Below are positions 1 through 8,270 of a DNA stretch of 25,067 nucleotides, piece by piece; position 1 is the stretch's first letter, and each line of letters starts with the position of its first letter. The notes below the pieces were generated by a model, which saw nothing but the letters and a program-made list of their open reading frames with translations, searched no databases and was not told the origin of the DNA. This stretch comes from Pseudomonadota bacterium (lineage in GTDB: Bacteria > Pseudomonadota > Gammaproteobacteria > Pseudomonadales > Oleiphilaceae): positions 1-25,067 of the forward strand of contig JAEZAA010000213.1 of NCBI GenBank assembly GCA_023430625.1, written 5' to 3'. A program made the translations under genes and the position numbers.

Positions 1-36
1 GACAGGGGCGACAGGGGCGACAGGGGCGACAGGGGC
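1..36. repeat. Tandem 9-bp repeat, four copies
   Basis: Four perfect head-to-tail copies of GACAGGGGC fill the first 36 bases and the next bases (GCGA) break the pattern. The array may continue to the left, outside the window. No function can be assigned; it lies upstream of a small membrane-protein gene in the accessory region. Confidence 0.9.
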
Positions 37-144
37 GCGATGCTAATAGTAATTGTGAGCTATCAAATCGGAGCGAGCTCCCGAGAGTTTGCACTTCCGC
101 AGAGCTCGGTACCATAGATTCGAGAATCTATGGAGGAATCGAAT

Positions 145-366
145 ATGCCAAAAAGCCCGCCCCCAAGTCAGCGCGAGATTGATGGAGTTGTTTGCCGCCA
201 CTGCGGACGCTGTATTACGCCAAGAGTTTCATTCCTAGACGGCCGTCCATACAAATCCTGGTGCCCGTTTTGTGGTGCAGAAGTTGAAGATTTTGTCTCG
301 TTAGGTGCGTTTGCGGCGTTTATTGTGTTATTGGTCGGACTAGCAGTTGCGTTGTACATACTGTGA
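145..366 (+). CDS. Small zinc-ribbon protein with C-terminal membrane helix
   Basis: I do not recognise a named family. From ATG 145 the product is 73 residues. An in-frame ATG lies at 130, but GGAGGA at 132-137 sits 7 bases before ATG 145, so 145 is the better start. The protein has two CxxC pairs (CRHC and CPFC, about 24 residues apart), a zinc-ribbon signature, followed by one hydrophobic helix of about 20 residues that ends the protein. It would therefore be tail-anchored, with the zinc knuckle probably in the cytoplasm. It stands alone between the tandem repeat and the resolvase. Function unknown. Confidence 0.6.
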   Translation: MPKSPPPSQREIDGVVCRHCGRCITPRVSFLDGRPYKSWCPFCGAEVEDFVSLGAFAAFIVLLVGLAVALYIL

Positions 367-615
367 GTAGCTTCAGGCGCTCCGTCCAGTCTAGTTATTT
401 TCCAATACTGAAGGTTGTAGCCATGGTGACTCACTCCATGTGGTGAGCTCGAAAGGTCGTGCCTGGGACCTGTTGACATGCTCCGCCATACGTCTTCCAG
501 ACTCGACAACTATTCCATCTTTTTACCGGCCTTGAAAGCGTGGCACTCTTCCGTGGAGAGAGTTACCTGCGGGTGTTAATATTGCCGTCTAGTTTTCAAT
601 GTTCTGGTAGCGTCC

Positions 616-1188
616 ATGAATCAACGGATAGGATACGCTCGCGTATCGACCGACGATGACCAACACTTGGACTTGCAGCGTGATGCGCTTTCGCAAGCTG
701 GGTGTAGCGTGATCTACGAGGAAACGGCTAGCGGGAAGAATACAGCGCGTCCGGAACTTGAGCAGTGCCGCAATGTGTTGCGAGCTGGGGACACGCTGGT
801 GGTATGGCGGCTGGATCGCCTTGGGCGCAGCTTGCCCGACCTGGTGCAAATTATCGCGGACCTTGAGCAGGGTGGCATCGGCTTCGAGAGCATTACAGAG
901 AAGATTGAAACGAGCAGCGCGGCGGGCAAGTTAGTTTTTCATGTGTTTGCGGCGCTGGCTGAGTTCGAGCGTGGCTTGATGCGGGAGCGCGCTCAAGCCG
1001 GGCTGGCGGCCGCTCGCGCCCGAGGCCGTGCAGGCGGCCGTAAGCCTAAGTTGGACGCGAAACAGATACGTCAGATCAAGGCACTGCTGCGCGACCCGAA
1101 CACAAGCGTTGCCGAAGTGGCCCGTGACTACGGCGTGTCGCGAACTACCATTTATAAGCATTGCGGCGTGGTACTGCCACGTCACTAA
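616..1188 (+). CDS. Serine recombinase, resolvase/invertase family
   Basis: A 190-residue protein of the usual size for Tn3-type resolvases and DNA invertases. The N-terminal catalytic domain starts with YARVST, giving catalytic Ser11 and Arg9. WRLDRLGRS supplies Asp67, Arg68 and Arg71, which match the conserved active-site arginines of the family. A long E helix (about 100-130) leads to a basic linker and a C-terminal helix-turn-helix (about 150-185, with VAEVARDYGVSRTTIYKH) that binds DNA. The family makes a 2-bp staggered cut through a phosphoserine intermediate. The gene ends 29 bases before the mod start on the same strand. Whether it resolves a transposon cointegrate or inverts a segment cannot be told. 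I saw no obvious paired recombination sites in the 367-615 gap. Confidence 0.9.
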   Translation: MNQRIGYARVSTDDDQHLDLQRDALSQAGCSVIYEETASGKNTARPELEQCRNVLRAGDTLVVWRLDRLGRSLPDLVQIIADLEQGGIGFESITEKIETSSAAGKLVFHVFAALAEFERGLMRERAQAGLAAARARGRAGGRKPKLDAKQIRQIKALLRDPNTSVAEVARDYGVSRTTIYKHCGVVLPRH

Positions 1189-1217
1189 AAACGAAGATAA
1201 AAAGAGACGTTATTGCT

Positions 1218-3362
1218 GTGTCCAGACTGACTGATTTAATTGCAAAAGCAAAAGCCAAAGACGCGGCGTTAGGGGCCGAGCTGGATCGAGAGTTCAAAAT
1301 GCTGTCGTCACGGCTACCCTTCGGGCTGAACTTCGAGCGTCATAGCCCGGAAGCGGTTGAATTGCCCCTGCGGCCGATTAGGAAGGGTGACAAGGTGCGC
1401 GTACTGCCGGAGCGTGGCTCCACCACGAATGGCGATCAGCGGTTGTGGCTAGTGAAGAGCATTCAAAGATCCAAGAAAACGGCTGAATTGGAGTTGTTGG
1501 GTGCCGCAGTGGTTGAAACGCAAACCGTAGCTGTGGATGACTTGGTTGTGGTGGCCGAGTTCCGTGACACGATTTATCCCGGCCTGGTCAGTACCGGCAA
1601 GGTGCAACGCGGTGGCGACAAGCCCTATCACACAGTCATCAATGGCGAAAACTACCATGTCTTGAAGGCGCTGACGTACACCCATCGGGGAAAGGTGGAC
1701 GCCATCTATATCGACCCACCATACAACAGCGGTGCGAAGGACTGGAAATACAACAACGATTATGTCGAGAAGGACGACTTGTATCGACATAGCAAGTGGC
1801 TGGCGATGATGGAGCGGCGCTTGTTGGTGGCGAGAGAGTTACTGAATCCGGCTGATTCGGTGCTGATTGTCACTATCGACGAAAAGGAATATCTGCGGCT
1901 TGGATTGCTACTAGAGCAAATTTTCCTGGATGCCAATATTCAGATGATCTCTACCCAAATAAACCCGAAAGGGGTTTCTAGGGGAGGCTTCCGGCGTTCA
2001 GACGAATATATCTACTTCGTAATGTTCGGTCTGGCGCTTCCTGAGCGATTACCTCTTTCAAAGGAGTGGTCAACTTCGACCCAAACCAACGATGAGGATG
2101 TAGAAGAGGATGATTCAGAGAGGAGGGCAAAGCCGGGTTGGACTTCGATGATGCGTCGTGGATCCGAAGCTCGACGCGTTGACCGGCCTTCTATGTTTTA
2201 TCCGATTTATGCTGATCCAGTCACAAGGAAAATCGTAGAAATTGGTGAAAGTTTGCCAGAAAGTGAGCATGTTCCTCCTCATCGAGAGGGGCTGGTGCCA
2301 ATTCTTCCAATTAGAACCAATGGGACAGAAGGTAGATGGCAAATCGGTGCAGATGAGCTAAGGGAAAGAATAAAACAAGGGCGTATACGACTCGGAAGGC
2401 AGACATCTTACGGCTTTGTTGTGAACTATCTTCCTGATGGTGCTTATGCTGAAGTTATGTCAGACAGGTTCATTGTCGAAGGACGGGCGGCAGACGGCTC
2501 GTTGATTGCGCATGGCGCCAGTGATGGCGAATCGCGTATCGCGCCAACGCAATGGAAGATTGCCTCGCACAATGCTTCGGAGAATGGTTCTACATTATTG
2601 GCTTCGTTCATCCCAGGCAGAAAATTTCCATATCCGAAGTCCCTATATGCAGTCGAAGATGCCTTGCGTTTCTTTGTTGTCAACAAGCCTGATGCTGTAA
2701 TTCTTGATTTCTTTAGTGGATCTGGGACAACAGCTCACGCCGTAATGCGTCTCAACAAGCAGGATGGTGGCCGTCGCCAGTGTATTGGCGTGACCAATAA
2801 CGAAGTCGCCGCTGATGAACAAAAGAAATTGCGTGAAGCAGGCTTGCGTCCTGGCGATCCTGAATGGGAGCAATGGGGCATCTGCGACTACATCACCAAG
2901 CCGCGAGTTGCTGCTGCTATTACCGGCAAGACACCGGACGGCGAACCGATCAAGGGTGGCTACAAATTCACAGATGAGTTTCCATTGGCCGAAGGCTTCG
3001 AGGAAAATGCCGAGTTTTTCACCCTCACCTATGAAACCCCTGTGTCGGTCAGCCACAACCTGGCGTTTAACCGAGTTGCGCCGTTGCTGTGGTTGCGGGC
3101 TGGAGCGAGGGGCAGCCGTATAGACAAGCTGCCAAGTGAAGGCTGGGCGGTGGCGGATGCCTATGGACTGCTTAGCAATGTGGATGCAGCTACACCTTTT
3201 ATCAAGGGGCTGACCAAAGTCGATGGAATGCGCATTGCGTATATCGTTACCGATGATGACCGGCGCTTCCAGGCTATTGCCAAGCGGTTGCCCGATGGCG
3301 TCGAGCCAGTACGCCTGTACGAGTCATATCTCACCAACTTCAGCTTCACCAACGGAGAATAA
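1218..3362 (+). CDS. mod: Type III-like restriction-modification DNA methyltransferase (Mod)
   Basis: A 714-residue N4/N6 amino-methyltransferase. The catalytic motif DPPY is at residues 166-169 and the AdoMet-binding motif LDFFSGSGTT at about 496-505. The catalytic motif comes first, the beta-class order typical of type III Mod subunits. The roughly 300 residues between should include the target-recognition domain. The open frame continues upstream to 1161, inside the resolvase gene, but GTG 1218 (VSRLTDLIAKAK) matches the N-terminus usual in this family and leaves 29 bases after the resolvase stop; its ribosome site is weak. The stop lies three bases before the res start, so the two are surely cotranscribed. 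All motifs look intact. Recognition sequence unknown. Confidence 0.9.
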   Translation: MSRLTDLIAKAKAKDAALGAELDREFKMLSSRLPFGLNFERHSPEAVELPLRPIRKGDKVRVLPERGSTTNGDQRLWLVKSIQRSKKTAELELLGAAVVETQTVAVDDLVVVAEFRDTIYPGLVSTGKVQRGGDKPYHTVINGENYHVLKALTYTHRGKVDAIYIDPPYNSGAKDWKYNNDYVEKDDLYRHSKWLAMMERRLLVARELLNPADSVLIVTIDEKEYLRLGLLLEQIFLDANIQMISTQINPKGVSRGGFRRSDEYIYFVMFGLALPERLPLSKEWSTSTQTNDEDVEEDDSERRAKPGWTSMMRRGSEARRVDRPSMFYPIYADPVTRKIVEIGESLPESEHVPPHREGLVPILPIRTNGTEGRWQIGADELRERIKQGRIRLGRQTSYGFVVNYLPDGAYAEVMSDRFIVEGRAADGSLIAHGASDGESRIAPTQWKIASHNASENGSTLLASFIPGRKFPYPKSLYAVEDALRFFVVNKPDAVILDFFSGSGTTAHAVMRLNKQDGGRRQCIGVTNNEVAADEQKKLREAGLRPGDPEWEQWGICDYITKPRVAAAITGKTPDGEPIKGGYKFTDEFPLAEGFEENAEFFTLTYETPVSVSHNLAFNRVAPLLWLRAGARGSRIDKLPSEGWAVADAYGLLSNVDAATPFIKGLTKVDGMRIAYIVTDDDRRFQAIAKRLPDGVEPVRLYESYLTNFSFTNGE

Positions 3363-3365
3363 CGG

Positions 3366-5963
3366 ATGAAGTTCACGCTCAAAGACTATCAGCGCGACGC
3401 CGTCCGCGACTCCTTGAATAACTTGGGCAAGGCTCGCCGCCTATGGCATAGCGAAGCCGACAGGACGGCGTTCTCACTCACTGCGGTAACCGGCGCTGGT
3501 AAAACGGTAATGGCTGCGGCCACGTTCGAGGCGCTGTTTCATGGTGACGACGAGTTCAGCTTTGATGCCGACCCCGGCGCAGTTGTGATCTGGTTTAGCG
3601 ATGACCCATCGCTGAATGAGCAGACACGCTTTCGCTTCATCGAGGCAAGCGACCGCATTAATTACACCGACCTGGTAGTGGTGGAGAACACCTTTAACAG
3701 GCCGAAGTTCCAGGCCGGCAAAATCTACTTTCTCAATACCCAGAAGCTCAGCAAGAACAGCCTTCTGGTGCGTGGCCATGATCCCGAGGAAATGGCGGCC
3801 AAGGTGGATGGCACGTTTCCCGACATGCGCCCCGATCTACGTGCGTACACTATATGGGACACCATACAGAACACGATTGAAGACCCGGATTTGACGCTGT
3901 ATCTCGTGCTGGATGAAGCGCACCGAGGCATGGGAACACAGACGGCGGCTAGCCAGAACGCCAAGAGCACTATCGTCCAAAGGCTCATCAATGGCGTAGG
4001 CAGCGTGCCCGGCATCCCAGCGGTATGGGGTATCTCAGCCACTGTGGAGCGATTCAACAAGGCGATTGAGTCGGCAGGCAAGCACATCAAGCTGCCCAAT
4101 GTGGAAGTTGATGCCTCCAAGGTTCAAGAGTCCGGCCTTATCAAAGACACCATCCTGCTGGATATACCGGACAATGTTGGTGACTTCGATACCGTTCTGG
4201 TGCGTCGAGCGACCGACAAGTTGAAAGAGTCCACCGCTGCTTGGGCGGCTTACTCCAAGCAACAGCAGGAAGCACATATTGTCGTGCCGTTGATGGTTTT
4301 GCAGGTTCCCAACACGCCTGACCCCGATGAAATCGGGCGGGCGCTGGATACCATTTTCGAGCGCTACCCTGAGCTGCCATCTGCCAGCGTGGCGCACGTT
4401 TTCGGGGATCATACGACGCAGCGGTTCGGTAACCGGGACGTGCCCTATATCGAACCTCAGCGAGTCGAGGAGTCAACCTGGGTACGTGTGTTGATTGCCA
4501 AGGATGCAATTAGCACAGGCTGGGATTGCCCGCGAGCCGAGGTCATGGTTTCATTCCGTGCAGCCAAGGACAAGGACCACATTACGCAGTTGTTGGGTCG
4601 CTTGGTGCGTTCGCCACTGGCTCGCCGTATCCCTGGTAATGACCGCTTGAATGCGGTGGACTGCTTGCTGCCGAAATTCAATCGCAAGGCCGTGGAGCAG
4701 GTGGTCGATGAGTTGACGACCGGCAGCGAGGCGGCAACGCCAGGTCGCGTCTTGATTGACTACATTGAAGTGGTGCCGAACTCTTCTGTTTCGCCTGCCG
4801 TGTGGGAGGCATTTGAAGCATTACCGTCACAAACAAGGCCACAGCGAGGTGCCAAGCCTGCTGTCAGGTTGACTGCGCTGGCCCATGAATTGGTATCCGA
4901 TGATATTCTCCCTGGTGCAGGCAGGCTGGCCCATGCAGAAATGCATGCAGTTCTGGATAAGTTTCAGGCAGACAACGCAGCCAAGATCAAGGCCAAGCGG
5001 CAGTCTGTCCTGGTTGTGGATGGCAAGACCGTGAAAGCAGATATGCTGGGCCAGGGCCGGAGTCTGGAACAGTTCTGGGAAGATGCCGACGTGGCGGTAA
5101 TCGACGACGCCTACCGCCGTGCGGCACGCATCTTCAGCCCGGCGATTGCCCATTCGTATGTTGACCATCTGGCGAGCCAGGAAGCCGACCGAGAGGATGA
5201 CCCGGAAGCATTCTTGGAAGCGATCGTTGAAGCCCGCGTAACCGTTGCTGGCTTGGGGCTGGTAATGGAGGCACAGGCTTATTTCGATGCCGAGGCTGAT
5301 AAGCTGGCGAAGGATTGGTTGGCCAAGTATGGGGCGCAGATAAAGGCTCTGAGCGATGATCGAAGGGAATCCTATCGGCAGATCATCGAAATGAGTACGG
5401 AGCCGCAGGATGTAGGCTTGCTGAAGCCTGAGGCCCGTTATGAGGCGACCAAGGCGAACGAAAACGGCAAGGTGAGGGTGCTCCCGGGCTGGGATGGCCA
5501 CTTGCTATGCGACCATGCAGGCAAGTACCCAGCTGACTTGAATGATTGGGAGCGCACGGTTGTCGAGACTGAATCGGCAAGGCCAGGATTCTCTTTCTGG
5601 TACCGCAATCCGCAACAGCCAGGGCAAGCGTCGTTGGGTATCGCCTATGAGAAATCCGGTCAGTACGGGATTGTTCGCCCAGACTTTCTGTTCTTTGCCG
5701 AGCAGGACGGCTCCCTCGTGGTCGATCTGGTTGATCCGCATGGGCTGCATTTGGGCGATGCGCTTCCCAAGCTGCAAGGCTTGGCGCTTTATGCCGCAAA
5801 CCATCTCGCTGTCTATCGCCGGATTGAATCGCTTGCCAAAGTGAAGGAAAGCGGCAAGCTACGAGTGCTCGATTTGAAACGCCAGGAAGTGCGGGATGCT
5901 ATCGCCGTCGCCGAGGATGCGGAAATGCTGTTCAGCAGTGGGCTTGCAGACGACTATCAGTGA
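3366..5963 (+). CDS. res: Type III-like restriction enzyme helicase/nuclease subunit (Res)
   Basis: An 865-residue superfamily 2 helicase. Visible motifs are Walker A TGAGKT (42-47), DEAH (183-186), ISATVERF (motif III), a motif V-like STGWDCP and motif VI QLLGRLVRS. With Mod it should form the restriction complex that tracks along DNA from unmethylated sites using ATP. The C-terminal part has RPDFLFF (771-777), which resembles the PD start of a PD-(D/E)xK nuclease. The following strand reads VVDLVDPHG (785-793), so the usual lysine is not where expected. The start is 3 bases after the mod stop. The frame is unbroken, so the protein is probably made. The cleavage chemistry is less certain than the helicase assignment. 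Confidence 0.85.
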   Translation: MKFTLKDYQRDAVRDSLNNLGKARRLWHSEADRTAFSLTAVTGAGKTVMAAATFEALFHGDDEFSFDADPGAVVIWFSDDPSLNEQTRFRFIEASDRINYTDLVVVENTFNRPKFQAGKIYFLNTQKLSKNSLLVRGHDPEEMAAKVDGTFPDMRPDLRAYTIWDTIQNTIEDPDLTLYLVLDEAHRGMGTQTAASQNAKSTIVQRLINGVGSVPGIPAVWGISATVERFNKAIESAGKHIKLPNVEVDASKVQESGLIKDTILLDIPDNVGDFDTVLVRRATDKLKESTAAWAAYSKQQQEAHIVVPLMVLQVPNTPDPDEIGRALDTIFERYPELPSASVAHVFGDHTTQRFGNRDVPYIEPQRVEESTWVRVLIAKDAISTGWDCPRAEVMVSFRAAKDKDHITQLLGRLVRSPLARRIPGNDRLNAVDCLLPKFNRKAVEQVVDELTTGSEAATPGRVLIDYIEVVPNSSVSPAVWEAFEALPSQTRPQRGAKPAVRLTALAHELVSDDILPGAGRLAHAEMHAVLDKFQADNAAKIKAKRQSVLVVDGKTVKADMLGQGRSLEQFWEDADVAVIDDAYRRAARIFSPAIAHSYVDHLASQEADREDDPEAFLEAIVEARVTVAGLGLVMEAQAYFDAEADKLAKDWLAKYGAQIKALSDDRRESYRQIIEMSTEPQDVGLLKPEARYEATKANENGKVRVLPGWDGHLLCDHAGKYPADLNDWERTVVETESARPGFSFWYRNPQQPGQASLGIAYEKSGQYGIVRPDFLFFAEQDGSLVVDLVDPHGLHLGDALPKLQGLALYAANHLAVYRRIESLAKVKESGKLRVLDLKRQEVRDAIAVAEDAEMLFSSGLADDYQ

Positions 5964-5999
5964 TTTGGCAGATACAGCGGGTTAAACAGTTCACGAAGT

Positions 6000-6465
6000 C
6001 AAAGCCGGGCAAATCGCGGCAGGATATGTGTTCGAGCCGCCTCGAAGAGATTGGGCGAGCAGTGGAACGAGCTACTGGCACAGTTGCAGAGAATTATTGA
6101 CGAGCTCCGGTCCGGCAAGGCAAGTGAAGACAGCAATATGGGTAATCTGCCTGAACGCTATGCGCAGGCCTTTCGTACTCTCATTGGAAGAGGTGTATGC
6201 GGAGCAATCGCCGGCTTCTGATGATTTGGCGCGGGTGAAGGATATAGCTGTAGAGTTAGTGGACATGCTTGTGCAAGAGCTTCATGGTCACCGAAATATT
6301 TTGAGCCTTCACAAACGGGCTGCGCAGGGTGATTTGAATGGGCAGATTCTCGGTGTTCTGATGACGCGGCGGCCACCCTGGGTTGATGCGGATACTGCTA
6401 GTGTGCTCGCCAATAAGCTTATGCAACAGGCGCGAGCCAATCATGAGAAGCTAGTGCAAGTCTGA
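6000..6465 (+). pseudogene. Decayed fragment resembling the C-terminus of type I restriction subunit HsdR
   Basis: Two overlapping frames appear to belong to one former protein. One reads WNELLAQLQRIIDELRSG and continues to NLPERYAQAFRTLIG before drifting to a stop near 6220. The other (GTG 6028 to TGA 6465) becomes protein-like from about 6185 (LEEVYAEQ) and ends in ANKLMQQARANHEKLVQV. The join near 6180 suggests a frameshift. The final segment resembles the ARANH-type ends of some HsdR proteins, and HsdR genes are often followed by the metallopeptidase gene found here, with the same TGATG overlap at 6463-6467. The HsdR link is inferred; a short hypothetical gene starting at GTG 6028 is the alternative. 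Confidence 0.45.
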
Positions 6466-7180
6466 TGCTTGCCCAGGCAGAAACAAAAGCATTCCTCTGT
6501 GTAGAGGACCTAAGGTTCGAACTCAGGCGTAGCGACCGTCGCCGGATGATTGAGATCACTGTCGATCGGGCGGGGAGTTGGTCATAACTGCACCTCCACG
6601 CGTCGCCGAGGACGATCTGCGCGAGTTTGTCGAGGAGAAGCAGTTTTGGGTTTATACCAAACTTGCCTAGAAGGAGCGGCTGCAGCGGCTTGTTCCGGTT
6701 TAAGAATACGTCGATGGCGAAGGGTTTCTTTATCTCGGACGAAGTTACCGTCTCCGGTTGGTCGATAATCAGGACGTTCCTTTGAAGCTGGTGAATGGCC
6801 GATTTCTGCTGAGGCGCCAAGATGTGCCTCAAGCCCGCGAGCACTTCATCCGCTGGTATAGTGAGCGGGGGCGGCGTTGGCTAGAAGCGCGAGTCGCCGA
6901 GTATTGCTCCAGGATGGAGGTCTCTCCCGCTGGTGTGAAGGTGCAGGATCTTGGCTATCGCTGGGGCTCTTGTGGTAAGGGAAACTGGCTGTACTTCCAC
7001 TGGAAAACCATGCTGCTGCCCGCACCAGTTGCAGAGTATGTCGTTGTCCACGAGTTGGTACACCTTCATCAGCCTCATCATACGCCCGAGTTTTGGTAGA
7101 GAGTTGAGCGTGCTATGCCGGATTACGAGCAGCGGAACGTCTGGCTTGCTGAGCACGGAGTTGATGTTGAAGGGATCTGA
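6465..7180 (+). pseudogene. YgjP/SprT-like zinc metallopeptidase, broken by frameshift and stops
   Basis: The reading frame starts at ATG 6465, overlapping the previous stop (TGATG). It encodes ETKAFLCVEDLRFELRRSDR and continues in one frame to about 6575, where loss of one G in a G run shifts it (GRAGEL would otherwise continue as VITAPPRVAEDDLREFVEE). The continuing frame then meets TAG at 6668, TAA near 6701 and TAG at 7097, after HTPEFW. Between and after these stops the protein is well preserved, including the zinc-binding HELVH with downstream HLHQPHH and the tail MPDYEQRNVWLAEHGVDVEG. This family (DUF45/M48-like, often next to hsdR) is about 230 residues. Four separate lesions argue for a real pseudogene over a sequencing error. 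Confidence 0.85.
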
Positions 7181-7229
7181 CCGAAGCAGGCATTGTTGTA
7201 GGTATAAAACACAAAAAGTAGCGCTGAGA

Positions 7230-7264
7230 TTGGAAAAAATGGGGTGGACTTACCATAATGGTAA
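7230..7264 (+). promoter_or_regulatory. Candidate promoter and palindromic operator of the TAC operon
   Basis: TTACCATAATGGTAA at 7250-7264 is a perfect palindrome of 7-base arms around one central A. It contains a -10-like CATAAT (7254-7259, 5 of 6 consensus), 18 bases after TTGGAA (7230-7235). An operator covering the -10 would fit autorepression by the MqsA-like antitoxin, whose family binds palindromes in its own promoter. The conflict is that the proposed toxin start (ATG 7258) lies inside the palindrome. Either that start is too early or the promoter lies further upstream, for example at TATAAA 7203-7208. Confidence 0.45.
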
Positions 7265-7695
7265 ATAATAGAATCGTCAGCCGCTTCACAGGCAGGCTTC
7301 CAGCTAGTGCGGCTGATGATCGTAGAATTGAGGGCGGTCCCATTTATCCAGTGGCTGAAGTACTGGAGCTACTTTCACAGCAAGCAGAACAAAGTCTGGT
7401 GCTCTGGACGCGCAAATGTAAAAACGATCTGCAAAATTACGGATTAGATCTAGATGATGCCCGAGATCTGTTGCGTTCCGGAGTGCAACGGGGGCGGTTT
7501 CTCGGTGCGGAATGGTGTGTACAAGCGCCGAACGGCCCTTGGGCAGCATGTGACGCTTATTCCGTGATACGGAGAGAATGGGTGGATGCGGCACATAAAG
7601 AAATGGATTTTGAATATTACATAAAGTTTGCGATAGGCAAGACCGGTAGCTTGTTACTCTTGGTGTCTTGCCATCCTTCACAGGACAGGAGCTAA
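7258..7695 (+). CDS. Putative MqsR-like toxin of a toxin-antitoxin-chaperone system
   Basis: A 145-residue protein directly upstream of an MqsA-like antitoxin gene (2 bases between stop and next ATG). Assignment rests mainly on position. The sequence has a weak resemblance to MqsR: a helix with LDLDDARDLLR where MqsR has LGLDFDG, then a strand pair ending with YYIKFAIGKTGSLLLLVSCHPS where MqsR ends in YLKITVIHDVLIVSFK. MqsR is an mRNA interferase of the RelE fold, about 98 residues; this protein is longer at the N-terminus, where the start is uncertain. ATG 7258 lies inside a palindrome and has only GGGGTGG about 10 bases upstream. GTG at codon 32 is the next usual start. Residues needed for RNA cleavage cannot be assigned by eye. 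Confidence 0.6.
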   Translation: MVNNRIVSRFTGRLPASAADDRRIEGGPIYPVAEVLELLSQQAEQSLVLWTRKCKNDLQNYGLDLDDARDLLRSGVQRGRFLGAEWCVQAPNGPWAACDAYSVIRREWVDAAHKEMDFEYYIKFAIGKTGSLLLLVSCHPSQDRS

Positions 7696-7697
7696 TC

Positions 7698-8270
7698 ATG
7701 GCAACGAAGTTAGATGTATGCCCGATTTGTGGAGAAGGGAATCTTGCAGCTGCGGTAGAGAAGAATCTGGTTGAGTATAAAGGACAAACAGGCCAGTTAG
7801 ATGCCCATTATTCTGTATGCGACTGCTGTGGCTCTGAACAGACCAATGCGGTGCAGGCTCGCCTTAACAAGCGTGCCGTAATGGCTTTTAGAAAACGTGT
7901 CGACGGCTTGCTTACCGGAGCAGAAGTTCGTACTTTGCGCGAGCAACTGGGAATAAGCCAGGCTGAAGCGGCGAAAATCTTTGGGGGAGGCCCTGTTGCC
8001 TTCTCCAAGTATGAAAGTGATGACGTAGTGCAGTCCGAGGCTATGGATAAACTATTGCGAGTTGTCTCGGATGTTCCGGAAGCTTTCGAGCTCCTCGCGC
8101 GAAGGGCAGGAGTGGAGAGTGCCGGAGCTCTAGCAAGGACTAGACAGGAGTGGCCCGGGGAATGGGAAACAGTGCCTCTGGAGGGGCGACCAAGGCAAGT
8201 GCCCCGCTTGAGGCTAATTACAGCATCAAAGCCTGAGTATGAATCTGAGTCACACTGGATGTATGCATGA
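7698..8270 (+). CDS. MqsA-like antitoxin with extended C-terminus
   Basis: A 190-residue antitoxin. The N-terminal zinc domain has CPIC (8-11) and CDCC (41-44). A linker leads to a Cro/C1-type helix-turn-helix (about 70-120, with LREQLGISQAEAAKIFGGG and FSKYESD) of the MqsA type. The family neutralises the toxin through the N-terminal domain and represses the operon through the HTH. The start is ATG 7698, with AGGAG 6 bases upstream; longer readings into the toxin gene are not credible. E. coli MqsA is 131 residues, so about 60 residues are extra. They are poor in predicted helix and end in SESHWMYA. In chaperone-dependent systems such a tail is the chaperone addiction region. The stop overlaps the next start by 4 bases (ATGA). 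Confidence 0.85.
   Translation: MATKLDVCPICGEGNLAAAVEKNLVEYKGQTGQLDAHYSVCDCCGSEQTNAVQARLNKRAVMAFRKRVDGLLTGAEVRTLREQLGISQAEAAKIFGGGPVAFSKYESDDVVQSEAMDKLLRVVSDVPEAFELLARRAGVESAGALARTRQEWPGEWETVPLEGRPRQVPRLRLITASKPEYESESHWMYA

Noticed and set aside
1..36. CRISPR array
   Set aside because: Units are 9 bases with no spacers between copies, and no cas gene is present.
1161..1217. Upstream ATG start for mod overlapping the resolvase gene
   Set aside because: The first 19 residues (rich in Lys, Thr, Arg) do not look like the Mod N-terminus, whereas GTG 1218 gives the family-typical start.
4827..5501. 224-residue open frame on the minus strand inside res
   Set aside because: Shadow of an intact gene; composition is that of antisense codons and no family features are visible.
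7258..8270. HigBA- or HicAB-type toxin-antitoxin pair
   Set aside because: The antitoxin has the N-terminal CxxC/CxxC zinc domain followed by HTH that defines MqsA; HigA and HicB lack it.
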